From contig OY754469.1 of assembly GCA_963575645.1 (NCBI GenBank), positions 37,964,753-38,028,752 of the forward strand: a DNA stretch of 64,000 bases. Direction: 5' to 3'. This document shows, piece after piece, positions 21,809-32,372 of this stretch (the first letter of the stretch is position 1; the number at the start of each line of letters is the position of its first letter). The notes under the pieces were generated by a model, which saw only the letters and a list, made by a program, of their open reading frames with translations, was not told the DNA's origin and did not search any database. The DNA is from Xanthostigma xanthostigma. Its lineage: Eukaryota > Arthropoda > Insecta > Raphidioptera > Raphidiidae. The position numbers and the translations under genes are program-made.

Positions 21809-23110
21809 GGCAATGGTTGCCTTGAATATCGAAACAGAAGACGCTGCAAAAATGCAATCAAGAATTACGAACACCTCTGTAAAATTCTCAGTAAAGATTA
21901 CAACAGTACGTTAATTGTATCTTTAGTAGCATTTTTTGTCGAAAGTCGTATGTGGCCACGTGAGTTCATGTGCATTGAATTGTTGAAGAAGGCATTAATC
22001 GATGATTCGTCAAGTGAAAAATGTATTTATTGCTTGCTGACATTAATAGAAGAACAGTCAGTGACTGATATCAAAATTGCCAGACAAATAATGAGGGTAC
22101 TTTATGGTATAATCGAAATGCATGCTTGGAGAGAAATAAAATACAATTTACTCGATCGAATTGTCGAAATGTTTCATCAAAGTATAATACCATCGGAAGA
22201 TGCTAAATATAACTACATTCCTTTAAGAAAAGGTTTGGAAGTTTGCATGCGTCGTCTTTTAGAAAACATTCCGAACGATAATTTGTTAATCGTTATCGAA
22301 ATGATGATCAAGTGGACTGTGGATGAAAGATTGATCGATGAATGTCTTTTGGATTTTGGTAATGTCCTTGAATACGCTGCATTACTGCATAACACAGGCA
22401 TCTATAAAAATACGTTGACCCAAGGTCTGTTTCCAATGGTACTCCAACTGATAGCTTCAGACAATCGACTACTAAGTTTATTGGGCAATAGAATCTTACA
22501 GCATCTACTCGATCGTCATAAAAATCGATTGCAGTTCGATACACCGCGTATTTATTTTCAAAATTCGCATTTCAATATCGTCATCGGTGAATATCATCCG
22601 GAAGATAAATCATTTTATAAGAAGTATCGTTCGATGATCCACGACAGCTTGATGGCATCAATAAACCAACACGGAGTCCATAGATTGAATCTGGACAGTT
22701 TGTTTTGTACGATAGCTTTGTTGATTGTTGAAATACCTTGCGGCTATACGGCTGCGGCCGTTGTTTGTCTCGGCATGAATATCCAAGAGTGTATATTGGC
22801 TGATGAATTTATTAGTTTGTCGTGCGCACACAGGGTACATGCCACCATTATGTCATTAATGTCGCTGGTCTGTTGGGTTCACAATGCTAAAGTATTCTAT
22901 GATTATCTAAATGAATTAATTGGCTTGCGAGCTCAAATGGCGCCTCATCTTAATCCGCCTTTAATGGCTTCCTATCAGTATGCACATCATCATGTACTTT
23001 GGAACAAGAAAGAATTATTTTTTGATGATTGGGAGGTCAGGTATGGTCTTTGGAAATGTTTTAAAACTGAAAATGCAGATGGGGAAACGACCAGTTCAAC
23101 TTTAGTGTAA
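21809..23110 (+). CDS. Gene B exon 3 (main body, helix-rich)
   Basis: Acceptor AAATTACAG before 21809; 433 codons then TAA at 23108-23110. The frame is open upstream to 21773, but the acceptor and phase favour 21809. The protein is a run of amphipathic and hydrophobic helices, as in ARM/HEAT solenoids: e.g. WPREFMCIELLKKAL, IARQIMRVLYGIIEMHAW, LRKGLEVCMRRLLENI, LFPMVLQLI, SLMSLVCWVHNAKVFYDYL. It has no signal peptide, zinc finger or catalytic motif. The C-terminus is a Trp/His-rich block (YAHHHVLWNKKELFFDDWEV) and a short acidic tail. Solenoids of this type serve as protein-binding scaffolds; the partner is unknown. Codon use is normal and there are no internal breaks. Confidence 0.88.
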   Translation, partial: GNGCLEYRNRRRCKNAIKNYEHLCKILSKDYNSTLIVSLVAFFVESRMWPREFMCIELLKKALIDDSSSEKCIYCLLTLIEEQSVTDIKIARQIMRVLYGIIEMHAWREIKYNLLDRIVEMFHQSIIPSEDAKYNYIPLRKGLEVCMRRLLENIPNDNLLIVIEMMIKWTVDERLIDECLLDFGNVLEYAALLHNTGIYKNTLTQGLFPMVLQLIASDNRLLSLLGNRILQHLLDRHKNRLQFDTPRIYFQNSHFNIVIGEYHPEDKSFYKKYRSMIHDSLMASINQHGVHRLNLDSLFCTIALLIVEIPCGYTAAAVVCLGMNIQECILADEFISLSCAHRVHATIMSLMSLVCWVHNAKVFYDYLNELIGLRAQMAPHLNPPLMASYQYAHHHVLWNKKELFFDDWEVRYGLWKCFKTENADGETTSSTLV

Positions 23111-23139
23111 CTCTATTATTGCAATTCATAAATTAAAAT

Positions 23140-23145
23140 AATAAA
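23140..23145 (+). terminator. Poly(A) signal of gene B
   Basis: AATAAA 30 bp after the stop codon, followed by a T-rich stretch within 25 bp, a good cleavage context. Confidence 0.65.
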
Positions 23146-23293
23146 AATGGGGCATGTTTCCTATTCTTAACATTCTATTACAGCAGAAAACTAGAGATAA
23201 GTGCCATGTGAAATGTTGAAGAAAGTTTCTCTATTTTGGATTAACTGATGTTTAAATGCATTTATTCTAACGATATTGAATAACAATAACAAT

Positions 23294-23345
23294 AACAATA
23301 TTGAAATTAAAATAGCATTTATGCTATTTTAATTTCAATATTGTT
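23294..23345. repeat. Perfect 25-bp-arm palindrome
   Basis: AACAATATTGAAATTAAAAT...GCAT, a two-base loop, and the exact reverse complement. It follows the gene B poly(A) signal by 150 bp; all AT-rich. Confidence 0.9.
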
Positions 23346-23551
23346 TTTAATTTTTGACCGAAAACAAAATATTTTTTTCAAAATTTCAGTTATAACATAA
23401 TTTAAAAAAAATACTGTTCCGTTTTTTTTATTATAATTTTAGAATTTTAATTCAAAATCTACTCTGTATTAATAAAAAAATGTTTTGTGTGTGATTTCGA
23501 AAATTAAAATTATAGCAACGATCAAAGAAGCTATACAGATAATTTAAAAGT

Positions 23552-23625
23552 GTAAAGGTCGCTGCACACGAAGCTATAGCTTTGCTGCTAGATTCGGGTT
23601 TCGTGTGTATGTAGGGGGTAATTTT
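23552..23625. mobile_element. Fragment of TTAA-type element end
   Basis: AAAGGTCGCTGCACACGAAG and the following TGCTGCTAGATTCGGG match the left end of the element at 38365 (AAGGCCGCTGCACACGAG family). Confidence 0.55.
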
Positions 23626-23689
23626 CGGGACCACTGCACCTATTTAAAATAATCTTTCACAACTAGTTGGAATAAACCTTTAGGATGGA

Positions 23690-23830
23690 CATAGGCCATA
23701 TATTTTAGCGTTAAAATAAAAGCGCTTTTCATAGAGACCAATTTTGCAACGTAAGTCGACGAAAAAACGATGGCAATCTACAAATTCGGGCGAAGCCGGA
23801 CCGGATCGCTAGTTATTTATAATATTAAAC
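23690..23830 (+). mobile_element. LINE/SINE-like 3' tail (GGGCGAAGCCGG...CGCTAGT)
   Basis: GACATAGGCCATATATTTTA, GAGACCAATTTTGCAACGTA and TTCGGGCGAAGCC...CGCTAGT match the 3' end of 50340-50780. This ending, followed by an AT-rich tail, is common in arthropod RTE-like retroposons. Only the tail is present. Confidence 0.6.
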
Positions 23831-24603
23831 TAACATAAGTATAAAGTATTAGTAATTATTATTATAATGAATATATTTCTTTTTTTAGTAGTTCTGAGTT
23901 TTCACTTTTCATTACCTGCAGTCAAGGACGTAGATGTTTTTTTTCTGGGGAGGTGAAGCAAAAAATAAATATTTTTAATTTTTATTGATATCACACAAGA
24001 ACACTCACGAAGGAAGGTGTCAAGCAAAATATTAATTCCCAAACTAATTTTACAAATTCCTTTTCAAAAAGTATTTCTAAAGTTTATTTTTTAGCCAGGA
24101 ATTCGTATTATTTTCAGTTTTATTTTTTTATTATTATGATCCTGGGGGGGTAATTACCCCCTTTCCCCCCATATCTATGCCCTGCCTGCAGTGGAGATTT
24201 TTTTTCATAGAATCCCGAAAAACCGATTTACAAATTAGCAACCCTAGTTACTAAGTAGGTACTCGAGCTCGCACTAGTCGATTGTGTATATTTTCCTTTA
24301 CACACAGCTGTTGAGCGTCTATAATCTGCAATCTGTCCATCGAAATACCTTCATACCATCTTTAAGCCTGACGTGTTCTCAGTGCCAAATTAATTATATA
24401 AGCACATTAAGCAATTGCTAGGGCATCACGTCTTAGGGGGCACCAAGAAGCACCACTCAGAAAGAAAAGTACCTCACTAAACCGTGTCAACAATTTTGTC
24501 TTCTTTTTGTCATGTTCTCAAAAATTTATCTATACTGGTATGTCTTTAGAATACAAATATTAAGAGCACTGTGGTTGAAACAAAAATAAAAAAAATAAGA
24601 ATA

Positions 24604-25370
24604 CAGTGAAAGCTCTCTTAAGCGGACACCTTCGGGACTATTAAAATATGTCCGCCTAAGAGAGGTGTCCGCGTATGGGAAAAATTAAAAAACACATATT
24701 ATGTATGTACATACATATTTTTTATTTACATAATAGGGTAGAATTTTATTGTTTTCTCATATACATTAATACGAGTATACATATATGTATGAAATCAAAA
24801 AATCAAACATAAAAAGTATAACTTAGTTGGCTTGAAAAAATCAATTATGGTTTTGACGCGTATTAGTTTTAAGCATGTTGTCTTGAAAATGTAATTCTAA
24901 GTCAAATAACATCTGCATTGCTGTTGAATCTCCTTTAGTTTTGGCAAATTCTTGAATTGTTTTCACCATACCAAATACCAATGGCCTGCTGATAACTTAT
25001 AGCATTAGATTGATCAGTTATGGTTATTTATTCATCGGATTCGTCAGATTCAACTAACGTCAGGTTGTCGCCTTTTTTTACAATTTTGTTAAAAGAGGTT
25101 TCATCATCATCTTCTACTAATAAGTTATTATCGATGGTAATGAATTCGCCTAAATCATTTTTTTATAGTGCAACGTGTTGCAACATTTTTAATTTCGTGT
25201 CCGTTTAAGAGAGAATTTTACAAGTTTTGTACTTAAATATTGCGTCCGCGTCCGCCCAAGAGAGAGTCCGCTCAAGAGAGATTATGTCATATGGAATTCT
25301 CTTGTACTTCATTCCGGACTATCACATAGTGACCGCCTAATAGAGCTGTCCGCTATGAGAGGTTACACTG
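24604..25370 (-). mobile_element. 767-bp non-autonomous pogo/Tigger-like element
   Basis: Ends CAGTGAAAGCTCTC... / ...GAGAGGTTACACTG with TA on both sides, plus subterminal TAAGCGGACA/TGTCCGC repeats. On the minus strand it keeps the 3' part of a pogo-type transposase gene (24841-25147). It is inserted in the left arm of the palindromic element 24552-25523. Confidence 0.88.
24841..25147 (-). pseudogene. C-terminal remnant of a pogo-type transposase
   Basis: Minus-strand translation gives an acidic stretch (EFITIDNNLLVEDDDETSF..., VESDESDE) and then VKTIQEFAKTKGDSTAMQML and LELHFQDNMLKTNTRQ, followed in a shifted frame by TIIDFF. This matches the acidic linker and C-terminal RQxTIxDFF ending usual in pogo/Tigger transposases. 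The frame is interrupted by a stop and shifts near the end; the DNA-binding and DDE domains are gone. Confidence 0.75.
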
Positions 25371-25850
25371 TAGTTACTTCTCACTACAACAGTTTTATTA
25401 GCGGATGTAAATTTCGCGAGCTGTGCTCGCATCTTCAGCTGAAGATGAGAGCATAGCTCCCGAAATGTACATCCGCTAATAAAACTGTTGTAGTAAGAAG
25501 TAACTATTCTTTATTTTTTTATTTATGTCTTTAGAAGTATAAAAGTCAATAATAAATAATAATTTATTTTTGAAAATGAAAACGAAAAAAAAACATTATT
25601 TCTTAAGAGTTCAATTTTTCTAATTTTAAAGTTTTGAAACATTTTTATCTATTATCCGATTTTATAGACAACCAAATTTTCAATAAGAGCATTGATTGCA
25701 AAATTAATTTTTTTTCCTAAAAATCTATGCTTTTTAACATTTATCTATCAATTTGAATTTTTTTATAAACTGAACATATTAGAGATAGGGCCCATAAGCA
25801 AGAAATGCTTAGGGCATCAAGGAGTCTTTCCGGCACTGCGTGTTCTGGAC

Positions 25851-26175
25851 AATCCGTTTCTCATTCCGTAAGCAAATGTTCTATGGACAAGTGAACAGTT
25901 CCGAAGTTTTCCGCTGATGGCGCAGCGATCGCCGTTATACGACGATCGAGCGCGTCGTTGCATGTAATTTGCGGCTACCGGCGTTTGTCGGCTCAGTCGT
26001 TATTTGCCGTTATTCGTGTGCGCACGTCTCTTTAACGGGCGCGCTAATCTCCACTTGGGACGTTTGTAGACTGTTCTCTCAAACACGTGTTGCATGCGGT
26101 ACTTTCTCTAACTCTCTGAAATTTCACGTCTACCTGTTCTGCTACTTCGTAACTCTGTGAGACTGATTCGAACGT
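25851..26175. other. Intergenic, no gene seen
   Basis: Slightly GC-richer unique sequence with a 63-codon open frame (25969-26160) that has no recognisable feature; ends in an (ATT)n run at 26177-26196. Confidence 0.35.
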
Positions 26176-26197
26176 CAGATTATTATTATTATTATTT

Positions 26198-26880
26198 TAT
26201 AACTTCCCGTAATCAATAAAAAATCGGGAAGTTATTGTTTTCACCCCGATTTTCGAAAATCGAGTTTTAGTCAGATCTCGACGTTTTGAAGTTCTAGGAA
26301 GCTATTCTGACTATTTTGGCGATGATGTTCGTAGGGCTGTATGCGTGTGTGTGTAAACTTACTTTTGAACGGAGTGTCCGATTGAAACGCGGTTTGCGGC
26401 ATCTGATGTGACTTTACTGAAAATTTGGAATGATTCGGCACAATAGATTGTGAGAAATCTCAAAAACGCAAGTTTTTTTGGATATTTGTTTTTTAGAATA
26501 TTTTCTGAACTACTAAACCGATTAATTCGAAAATCTTCTCCTTAAAAAACTGCGTCGATTGCCGCAAACTGCATCAACATCGGTTCATTTGTTCAAAAGA
26601 TATTGTGAACGAAAAATTTGTAAGAAAGTGTTTTTTTTGAGCTCGAAAAACTAAAAAATAAAGTTCTTGCTATATTTGATATATTTTTGATCGTTTTGAA
26701 CTCGAAAATAGCGAGAAGTTTCAGGGATGGCCTGCAGGGTCAAACATCTTTTCAATTTTTTTTATATAAAATGTTGATTTCTAGTAAAAGTTTTGTTAAC
26801 GTGAGATGAGGCAATTGCGACTCACAAAAATGAAAAGTGAGTTCTAATCGCTGAAACGCCAAGATTATTAGCTGAAGGAG
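26198..26880. repeat. CGGGAAGTTATT family element, copy 1
   Basis: ACTTCCCG...CGGGAAGTTATTG at the left, then CACCCCGATTTTCGAAAATC, TTTTGGCGATGATG and GTGTCCGATTGAAACGCGG. All recur in reverse order and strand in 51155-52270. The TTCGTTCACGA-type module occurs here once; in the other copy it is tandemly repeated. Confidence 0.8.
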
Positions 26881-27184
26881 TTTTTATCTTGGCAGTAAGG
26901 TAATAGTAGGTTGGAGGAAACTTTCACAATACATTCGATTAATTCCGTTTTTTTTTTTTAATTATTTGATCTATCAAAAACTTTGAACACAATTCTTTGA
27001 TTGTCAAACGAAGCTAGTGCAGTAAACAGGAAACCATTTGTTTGCAAAACATAGAAACAAGTAACTGAGATATTTATCCGAAATTATCACTAATTACTTT
27101 ACTTACCAGCGAAATTTCACGCGTGTCTTTCCATAGCAATAATGGAACTAAAAATCATCAGTGAATAAATATAAAATAATTAAT
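26881..27184. other. Intergenic, no gene seen
   Basis: AT-rich sequence with no recognised feature. Confidence 0.35.
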
Positions 27185-27822
27185 CAGCCTTATTCTACTA
27201 ACGATAACCAAGATGATTACCGTGTGCTTAGCAAAGTAAGCACTATGTGTAATCACTTAGGGTGCGTTCCGATATGCACTGCGATCACTGTACAGTGTGA
27301 CGTCAATTCAGTATACTGTGAAGCCGTTCCTTTATAGCCAGTAATACTGGTTACTAGTTAAAACGGAACGCACTCCAGTATACTGTCAGCATCGTTTTTT
27401 GACGCAGTTTTCAAATGAGCGTATTAAAGATTTCTAATTAAATAACAAAATCTATTGCTGGAGTATTGTCAAATTGAAAACATTTATATTAATATTAACT
27501 GTTAATGTCAACTGTTTAGCACTCAAGCGGCTTTGACTGATCACGTGATCAAAGTACTGGAGAGTACCTTACCTCGAAAACGCCAGTGCTCGCAGTAGAA
27601 ATATATGGTTATTTATGACGTCATATATTTCCCTAGGGTACTGCGGCAGTATACTGGCGTTCATAACGGAACGAATTTTTCTACAGTAAGAGCACTGGGC
27701 AGTGCTCCCAGTGTATATCGGAACGCACCCTTAGTGATTACAAACAGTGCTTATAAATTTTTCAATCACTGTGAGTACGTAAGAGCAGTGACTAGAATAG
27801 AAATAGTAGAATATGGCTAATT
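27185..27822. repeat. Outer palindromic element split by Harbinger MITE
   Basis: TATTCTACTA..., TAAGCACTATGTGTAATCAC on the left is mirrored by GTGATTACAAACAGTGCTTA...TAGTAGAATA on the right. The inner element sits at the centre of symmetry, at TTA. Confidence 0.65.
27260..27730. mobile_element. 471-bp PIF/Harbinger-type MITE
   Basis: Ends GGGTGCGTTCCGATATGCAC / GTGTATATCGGAACGCACCC with a 3-bp TTA duplication (27257-27259 and 27731-27733), the signature of PIF/Harbinger. The interior is a loose palindrome of CAGTATACTG-like blocks. No coding capacity. Confidence 0.9.
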
Positions 27823-27847
27823 CATAGTTTTCAGTGCAATATATGTG

Positions 27848-27990
27848 TCGCCGGGATATTGTCAAACCCGTGATATTATAATTTCACTTAGTGAAATTAT
27901 AATATCACGAATCTTTGTCAATCGTGATATTGTAATTTCACTAGTGAAATTACAAAATCACGGATTTGACAATATCCCGGCGACATATGC
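27848..27990. mobile_element. Palindromic MITE, TGTCGCCGGGATATTG family, copy 1
   Basis: TGTCGCCGGGATATTGTCAA at one end and its exact mirror at the other, with ATTTCACTTAGTGAAAT and ATTTCACTAGTGAAAT palindromes inside each half. So it is a palindrome of palindromes, about 140 bp. Confidence 0.9.
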
Positions 27991-28496
27991 AAGTATGTGA
28001 AATATAATGGCTGAGACTGCACTTGCCCCGGAAATGCATTTGCCCCATCTTGCCTTACTTAAATTTAAATCGGGGTAGAAGACTAGAGGCATAATAATTT
28101 TTACTTGTTAAAAACTTTTAATAATTGACTTTTCGTATTTTGTAATATATTTTATTTAAATAAATAACAAACGTTATTCTCTATCCACTGTTTCACCAAT
28201 TCGTTTATTAGTATTGGATAAATATTGCAAAATGCAGTCGGCCATTAAAAGTGTTTAACAAGTAAGAATTAGTTTTTTTTATTCATGTATCCCGATCTAA
28301 CAAGCGATTCCGCTGTTGATATGGCATTTTCGTCGTATTACAAGCCCTCAAGCTCTCAGGTTGTAATTCGAGAACTGAAGAAAGTATCAATTGGATTTTC
28401 AATTTTTTATATTAAATTGGAAATATGGATTGGTACTAGGCTCAAATAACCGTAGTTATTGTTGGCCTGAAAAAAAAAACAATCAATCGAGTATAT

Positions 28497-28888
28497 ATGT
28501 CGCAGTGATATTGTCAAACCAGTAATATTAAAATTTCACTTAGTGAAATTATAATATCACGAAACTTTTTCAATCGTGCAATTATAATTTTTTTTTTTAG
28601 GGTGTATCCAATTGTATATATCCACATATATAGAGCATATGCACATATACAAGAGTATATCACTTGGGGATGGCACTACCTCTTGCTATCTGGCCAGTAT
28701 CATTAAATTTCAAAGCTGGGTCTAAACGACAAACACAAAATATCCATGAGCAGAGGTGGGATTCGAACCCACGACAGTGCGATCCAAAGGCCAGCGTGCT
28801 TAACCATTACACCACGCTGTCCTCCAATTATAAATTCACTAGTGAAATTATATCACAGGTTTGACAATATCGCTGCGACATTATATAA
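28497..28888. mobile_element. Palindromic MITE, TGTCGC family, copy 2, split by a SINE
   Basis: TGTCGCAGTGATATTGTCAA and TTGACAATATCGCTGCGACA ends. Same interior ATTTCACTTAGTGAAAT as copy 1, but interrupted by the tRNA-headed insert 28590-28825. Confidence 0.88.
28590..28825 (-). mobile_element. tRNA-derived SINE (Gln-like head), minus strand
   Basis: Reading the minus strand: head GGAGGACAGCGTGG with a pol III A box TGGTGTAATGGTTAAGCACG and B box GGTTCGAATCC, then a body of about 150 bp ending ACACCCT and a run of about 12 A. Flanked by AATTATAA-type target duplications (28580-28589 and 28826-28836). The head most resembles tRNA-Gln (GGTGTAATGGTTAGCAC...CTTTG). The anticodon stem no longer pairs, so it is not a working tRNA. 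Confidence 0.88.
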
Positions 28889-29395
28889 GCTATGCGTAAA
28901 TCGCGCCTAAAAAGAAATTACAAATTTTATAGGCATTGAAACCAGCCTTGCATCATGCCCGAACAAAAAATGACCTGTTAGATAATAGACTATTATAGCA
29001 CTATTACTACCTGCTTTATGAACACTTTTTCATTTGTTTTAGTCATTCTGAACAAGTGATAGTGTAATAATGTGACAATTTTGTGAAAGTTTTTATTACT
29101 AACTGATTAAAAATGTGAACAGTTTTTATTAATTAAATATTGTGACATTACAATTTTATTTTTTTGTGTTGTGGGAGACAAAGAAGGGGTTATGAAGTAA
29201 TTCAAGTAAGTTTACAATTTTTTATCATACATTTTTCAGAAGGAATATCGTGCCTGACATTTTTATGTACTGTAGAATTTAGATAAATATATTCTAAACA
29301 AATGAAAAGCGGACCTTAAGCCTGTGTACATATTAATCTCATTTCCAACGTTTTGTCTATAATTTGTGATTTCTTCAAGACTATTATAAATTTTA
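28889..29395. other. Intergenic, no gene seen
   Basis: AT-rich, no recognised repeat or gene. Confidence 0.35.
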
Positions 29396-29510
29396 CAATA
29401 AATAAAATTATTATCGACCAATTTTTCAGACAAATATATTAACAAAAAATAATAATTAATACATTGACGTTCGGTCCGGATTTGGACTTCTTCAGAAATA
29501 TGTAATCTAA
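29396..29510 (-). repeat. CTGAAGAAG...CGGACCGAA repeat, copy 1
   Basis: On the minus strand: TTTCTGAAGAAG, CCAAATCCGGACCGAACGT, then TTTTTTGTTAATATATTTGT and CTGAAAAATTGGTC. Closely matches 50205-50320. The CTGAAGA ... GAA layout recalls the core found near the ends of Penelope-like elements. Confidence 0.65.
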
Positions 29511-29970
29511 AAAATATAAAAAAGAATTAGTATCTACTTATTTTACAATGGAATTAAGATTGAATTTTTTAAATAATTTTTGAAAATTAAGAAAAATTAA
29601 TAACTAACAATTTTTTAATAAGTAGTCATTGAGCATAGTCAGGACACAGTTTAATATATTATTTTATACCCCATTTTTAATGTTAGGTACCTAATTGACA
29701 TAAACTTGATATAATAAATTCTTTGCAACCGGCAAAACTTTGTATTTGATTATTATTTGGGAACTAAAGAACCTATAAAAATTAATACAAAAATTTGACT
29801 TCCTGTAACTAGAACATTGTAGAATTATGTAATGTGAATTTGAAACCAAAAATTAGTATCACCCCACACTTGTAAAGTTGGAATGATAAAAATTAATTTT
29901 GGTCACGTAATAACAGTGTAAATAAATTATCCTAGACATTTTGTATACCCCTGTTGAACAAAGTTTAATA
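29511..29970. other. Intergenic, no gene seen
   Basis: AT-rich, no recognised feature. Confidence 0.35.
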
Positions 29971-29972
29971 TA

Positions 29973-31584
29973 CAGGGTGTTTGGCACATGAACCGACACA
30001 ATTTTTTGGGGGGTTCTCGTGGTCATTGTGATCATTTTAACCCCAATGACTTTTGCCCTAAGTGTCATGGTTATCGAGATACGATTTTTTTTAGTTATTT
30101 TCGAAAATCGGCCTAAAAATTGCCTTCAAAAAATCGTAACCTGTTTGTTTTTGGTACTAGAGACACGAAAATACATTTATTGAGTTCTCGAATGACTCCT
30201 TGTTCTAAATGAATCGTAATTTTATGCAAATAGTATCAGGAAAAAGACCCTATGGACTTTTAAAGTGCCTGTATAAATAAAAACCAGTAGGAAAAAATAA
30301 TTTAAAAATCATTTTAAAAAAAATTAAGGGGTATTTAGAAATTAGTTTTGTTTAGAAAAATACTCCACTTTATCCTCTTTTCAACGATATGCCACATGTC
30401 ATATTTATCATTCAGAATGTAGCCAAATTAAACATTACCAGTTTGCAAGAGTCAACTCGTGCGCCAAAAAATATCAAGTCAGGTAGTCAGCCGTTATGGA
30501 TCTAGGATGTAAATAACAAAAATCTTATTGGGCCGTTTTATTTACCCCAACGCTTAAACGGAGATGCATATTTGGAATTTTTAGAGAATACTCTCCTAGA
30601 GTTATTGGCAGAAGTGCTTGCGTACGAAGAAGACGTACCGATAGTGTTTCAGAATGACGGTTGTCCGGCACATTACCAACGATCAGTACGCGAGTTTTTA
30701 AATTATTCTTTCATCAATTCGTGGATTGGAAGAATGGGCCCAATCCCGTGGCCCGCGCGATCCCCAGACCTGGCACCTATAGATTTTTATGTCTGGGGAC
30801 GTGCTAAAGATCTAGTATACGCAACGGAGGTACCCAGCAGAGAAAATTTAATAGAAAGAATAGATGCTGCATTTGAATAATGAAAAGGGAAATGCTTTTG
30901 AGAACAACAACTGTTGAAATTAGAAATAGGTGTCGTGCTTGTATATCCGATGTGGAGGGGCACAATTTGAGCAAATTTTGTAATCATTGTCTACCTGTTT
31001 AACAGTCAATATCGTTTAATGAAAAGTGAAACAAGACTTGTTATTTACATCCTAGATCCATAACGGCTGACTACCTGACTTGATATTTTTTGGCGCACGA
31101 GTTGACTCTTGCAAACTGGTAATGTTTAATTTGGCTACATTCTGAATGATAAATATGACATGTGGCATATCGTTGAAAAGAGGATAAAGTGGAGTATTTT
31201 TCTAAACAAAACTAATTTCTAAATACCCCTTAATTTTTTTTAAAATGATTTTTAAATTATTTTTTACTACTGGTTTTTATTAATACAGGCACTTTAAAAG
31301 TCCATAGGGTCTTTTTCCTGATACTATTTGCATAAAATTACGATTCATTTAGAACAAGGAGTCATTCGAGAACTCAATAAATGTATTTTCGTGTCTCTAG
31401 TACCAAAAACAAACAGGTTACGATTTTTTGAAGGCAATTTTTAGGCCGATTTTCGAAAACAACTAAAAAAAATCGTACCTCGATAACCATGACACTTAGG
31501 GCAAAAGTCATTGGGGTTAAAATTATCACAATGACCACGAGAACCCCCCAAAAAATTGTGTCGGTTCATGTGCCAAACACCCTG
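29973..31584 (+). mobile_element. 1,612-bp Tc1/mariner-like element with 547-bp inverted ends
   Basis: Ends CAGGGTGTTTGGCACATGAA / TTCATGTGCCAAACACCCTG with TA duplications (29971-29972 and 31585-31586). The inverted repeats extend for about 547 bp (29973-30519 and 31038-31584) with only a few mismatches, leaving about 520 bp of unique interior. That interior is the C-terminal third of a DDE transposase. Normal relatives have short ends and a gene of about 1 kb, so this is a rearranged, non-autonomous copy. Confidence 0.92.
30517..31002 (+). pseudogene. C-terminal part of Tc1/mariner-type transposase (DD41D-like spacing)
   Basis: The open frame from the inner edge of the left repeat reads NLIGPFYLPQRLNGDAYLEF, then VPIVFQNDGCPAHY and WPARSPDLAPIDFYVWG. 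The Asp of QND and the Asp of PID are separated by 41 residues, as in DD41D Tc1/mariner groups. The frame stops at 30878-30880; the expected continuation (MLLRTTTVEIRNRCRACI) follows in another frame. The first catalytic Asp and the DNA-binding domain are absent, replaced by inverted-repeat DNA. Confidence 0.87.
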
Positions 31585-31589
31585 TATAT

Positions 31590-32370
31590 GTTTTTTAATT
31601 GTGACTTGTAACCCGGCAAGAAAAACGCTTTGTACACAAAGAAGGTATACGCGTTTTTTCTTTCGTTTGGTATCTACTTTTCCACTTGAAATTATAATGA
31701 TATTGGAAATTTGCCAATATCAAAGAAAATAACTGTCAAGGGCTTCCAAATGAAAGAATCAAATATTTGTGCTTCATTTTATTGAGGTAATATGTCACAA
31801 TTTTGTTTTCTTTTTATTAAGTATTAATGAAATCAAAAACATGCTTTGTATAAAAAGTAATTGCAATATATTACATGCTGAATGAACATTGTTTCAAACC
31901 TTTTTTAAAGCTAGAGAATATCCAAGCATGTTACAGTGTCATTGTTTACATATTACAAGCCCCCACTCGTCAAATTCTAACCCTAGAACAGAGAACTTCT
32001 ATAAAAGTACCAATTGACTTTTCATTTTATTATTAAAAATTTAAGTCTATTGGGTGGCAGACCTTAAAAACACTGACATTTGACATATTATTAAAATAAT
32101 TAAAGCTGTGAACGTGTCAAGTATACTATAGTCGGATAGAAAGGCACACGCAGTACACAGATCACACAGAGAAACAAAGAAGTGTATAGTATACGCACGC
32201 GCACCCACGAGAGAGTCGAGACCGGTGGCGTAGAGGGGGCATGAAGACTTTAGAGAGCGTCGTGCCGTTTGGCATGGTTTTACTGCCAAGGCGCGCCAAC
32301 AGATGTTTCACATCAAAAATAAAATAAAATTTTTGTTAACGCAGGTAACGGCTAGTAATAAATATTATGA
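31590..32370. other. Intergenic, no gene seen
   Basis: No recognised repeat; an 80-codon minus-strand open frame (32047-32289) has no recognisable feature. Confidence 0.35.
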
Positions 32371-32372
32371 TA

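Larger units (their letters stand above)
24552..25523. mobile_element. Palindromic retroposon-like element, copy 1 (interrupted)
   Basis: Flanked by a 13-bp duplication TATGTCTTTAGAA (24539-24551 and 25524-25536). Without the pogo insert it is about 203 bp: a leader with GAGCACTGTGGTTGAAAC, then inverted arms GTTACTTCT...ACAACAGTTTTATTAGCGGA and their mirror. Each arm carries CTGAAGATGAG...GAAATGTACATCC. The second copy is at 36439-36669. Variable-length 13-bp duplications are unlike cut-and-paste elements of known type. Confidence 0.85.
24380..25850. repeat. Outer repeat of a three-level nest
   Basis: GCTAGGGCATCACGTCTTAGGGGGCACC-type left part and the part from 25537 on (TAATAATTTATTTTTGAAAA) match the uninterrupted copy at 57360-57660. 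Two later elements interrupt it (24552-25523 and, inside that, 24604-25370). Family unknown. Confidence 0.7.

Noticed and set aside
28748-28825. tRNA-Gln gene on the minus strand
   Set aside because: A and B boxes are good, but the anticodon stem does not pair and an A-tailed body with target duplications follows, so it is a SINE head.
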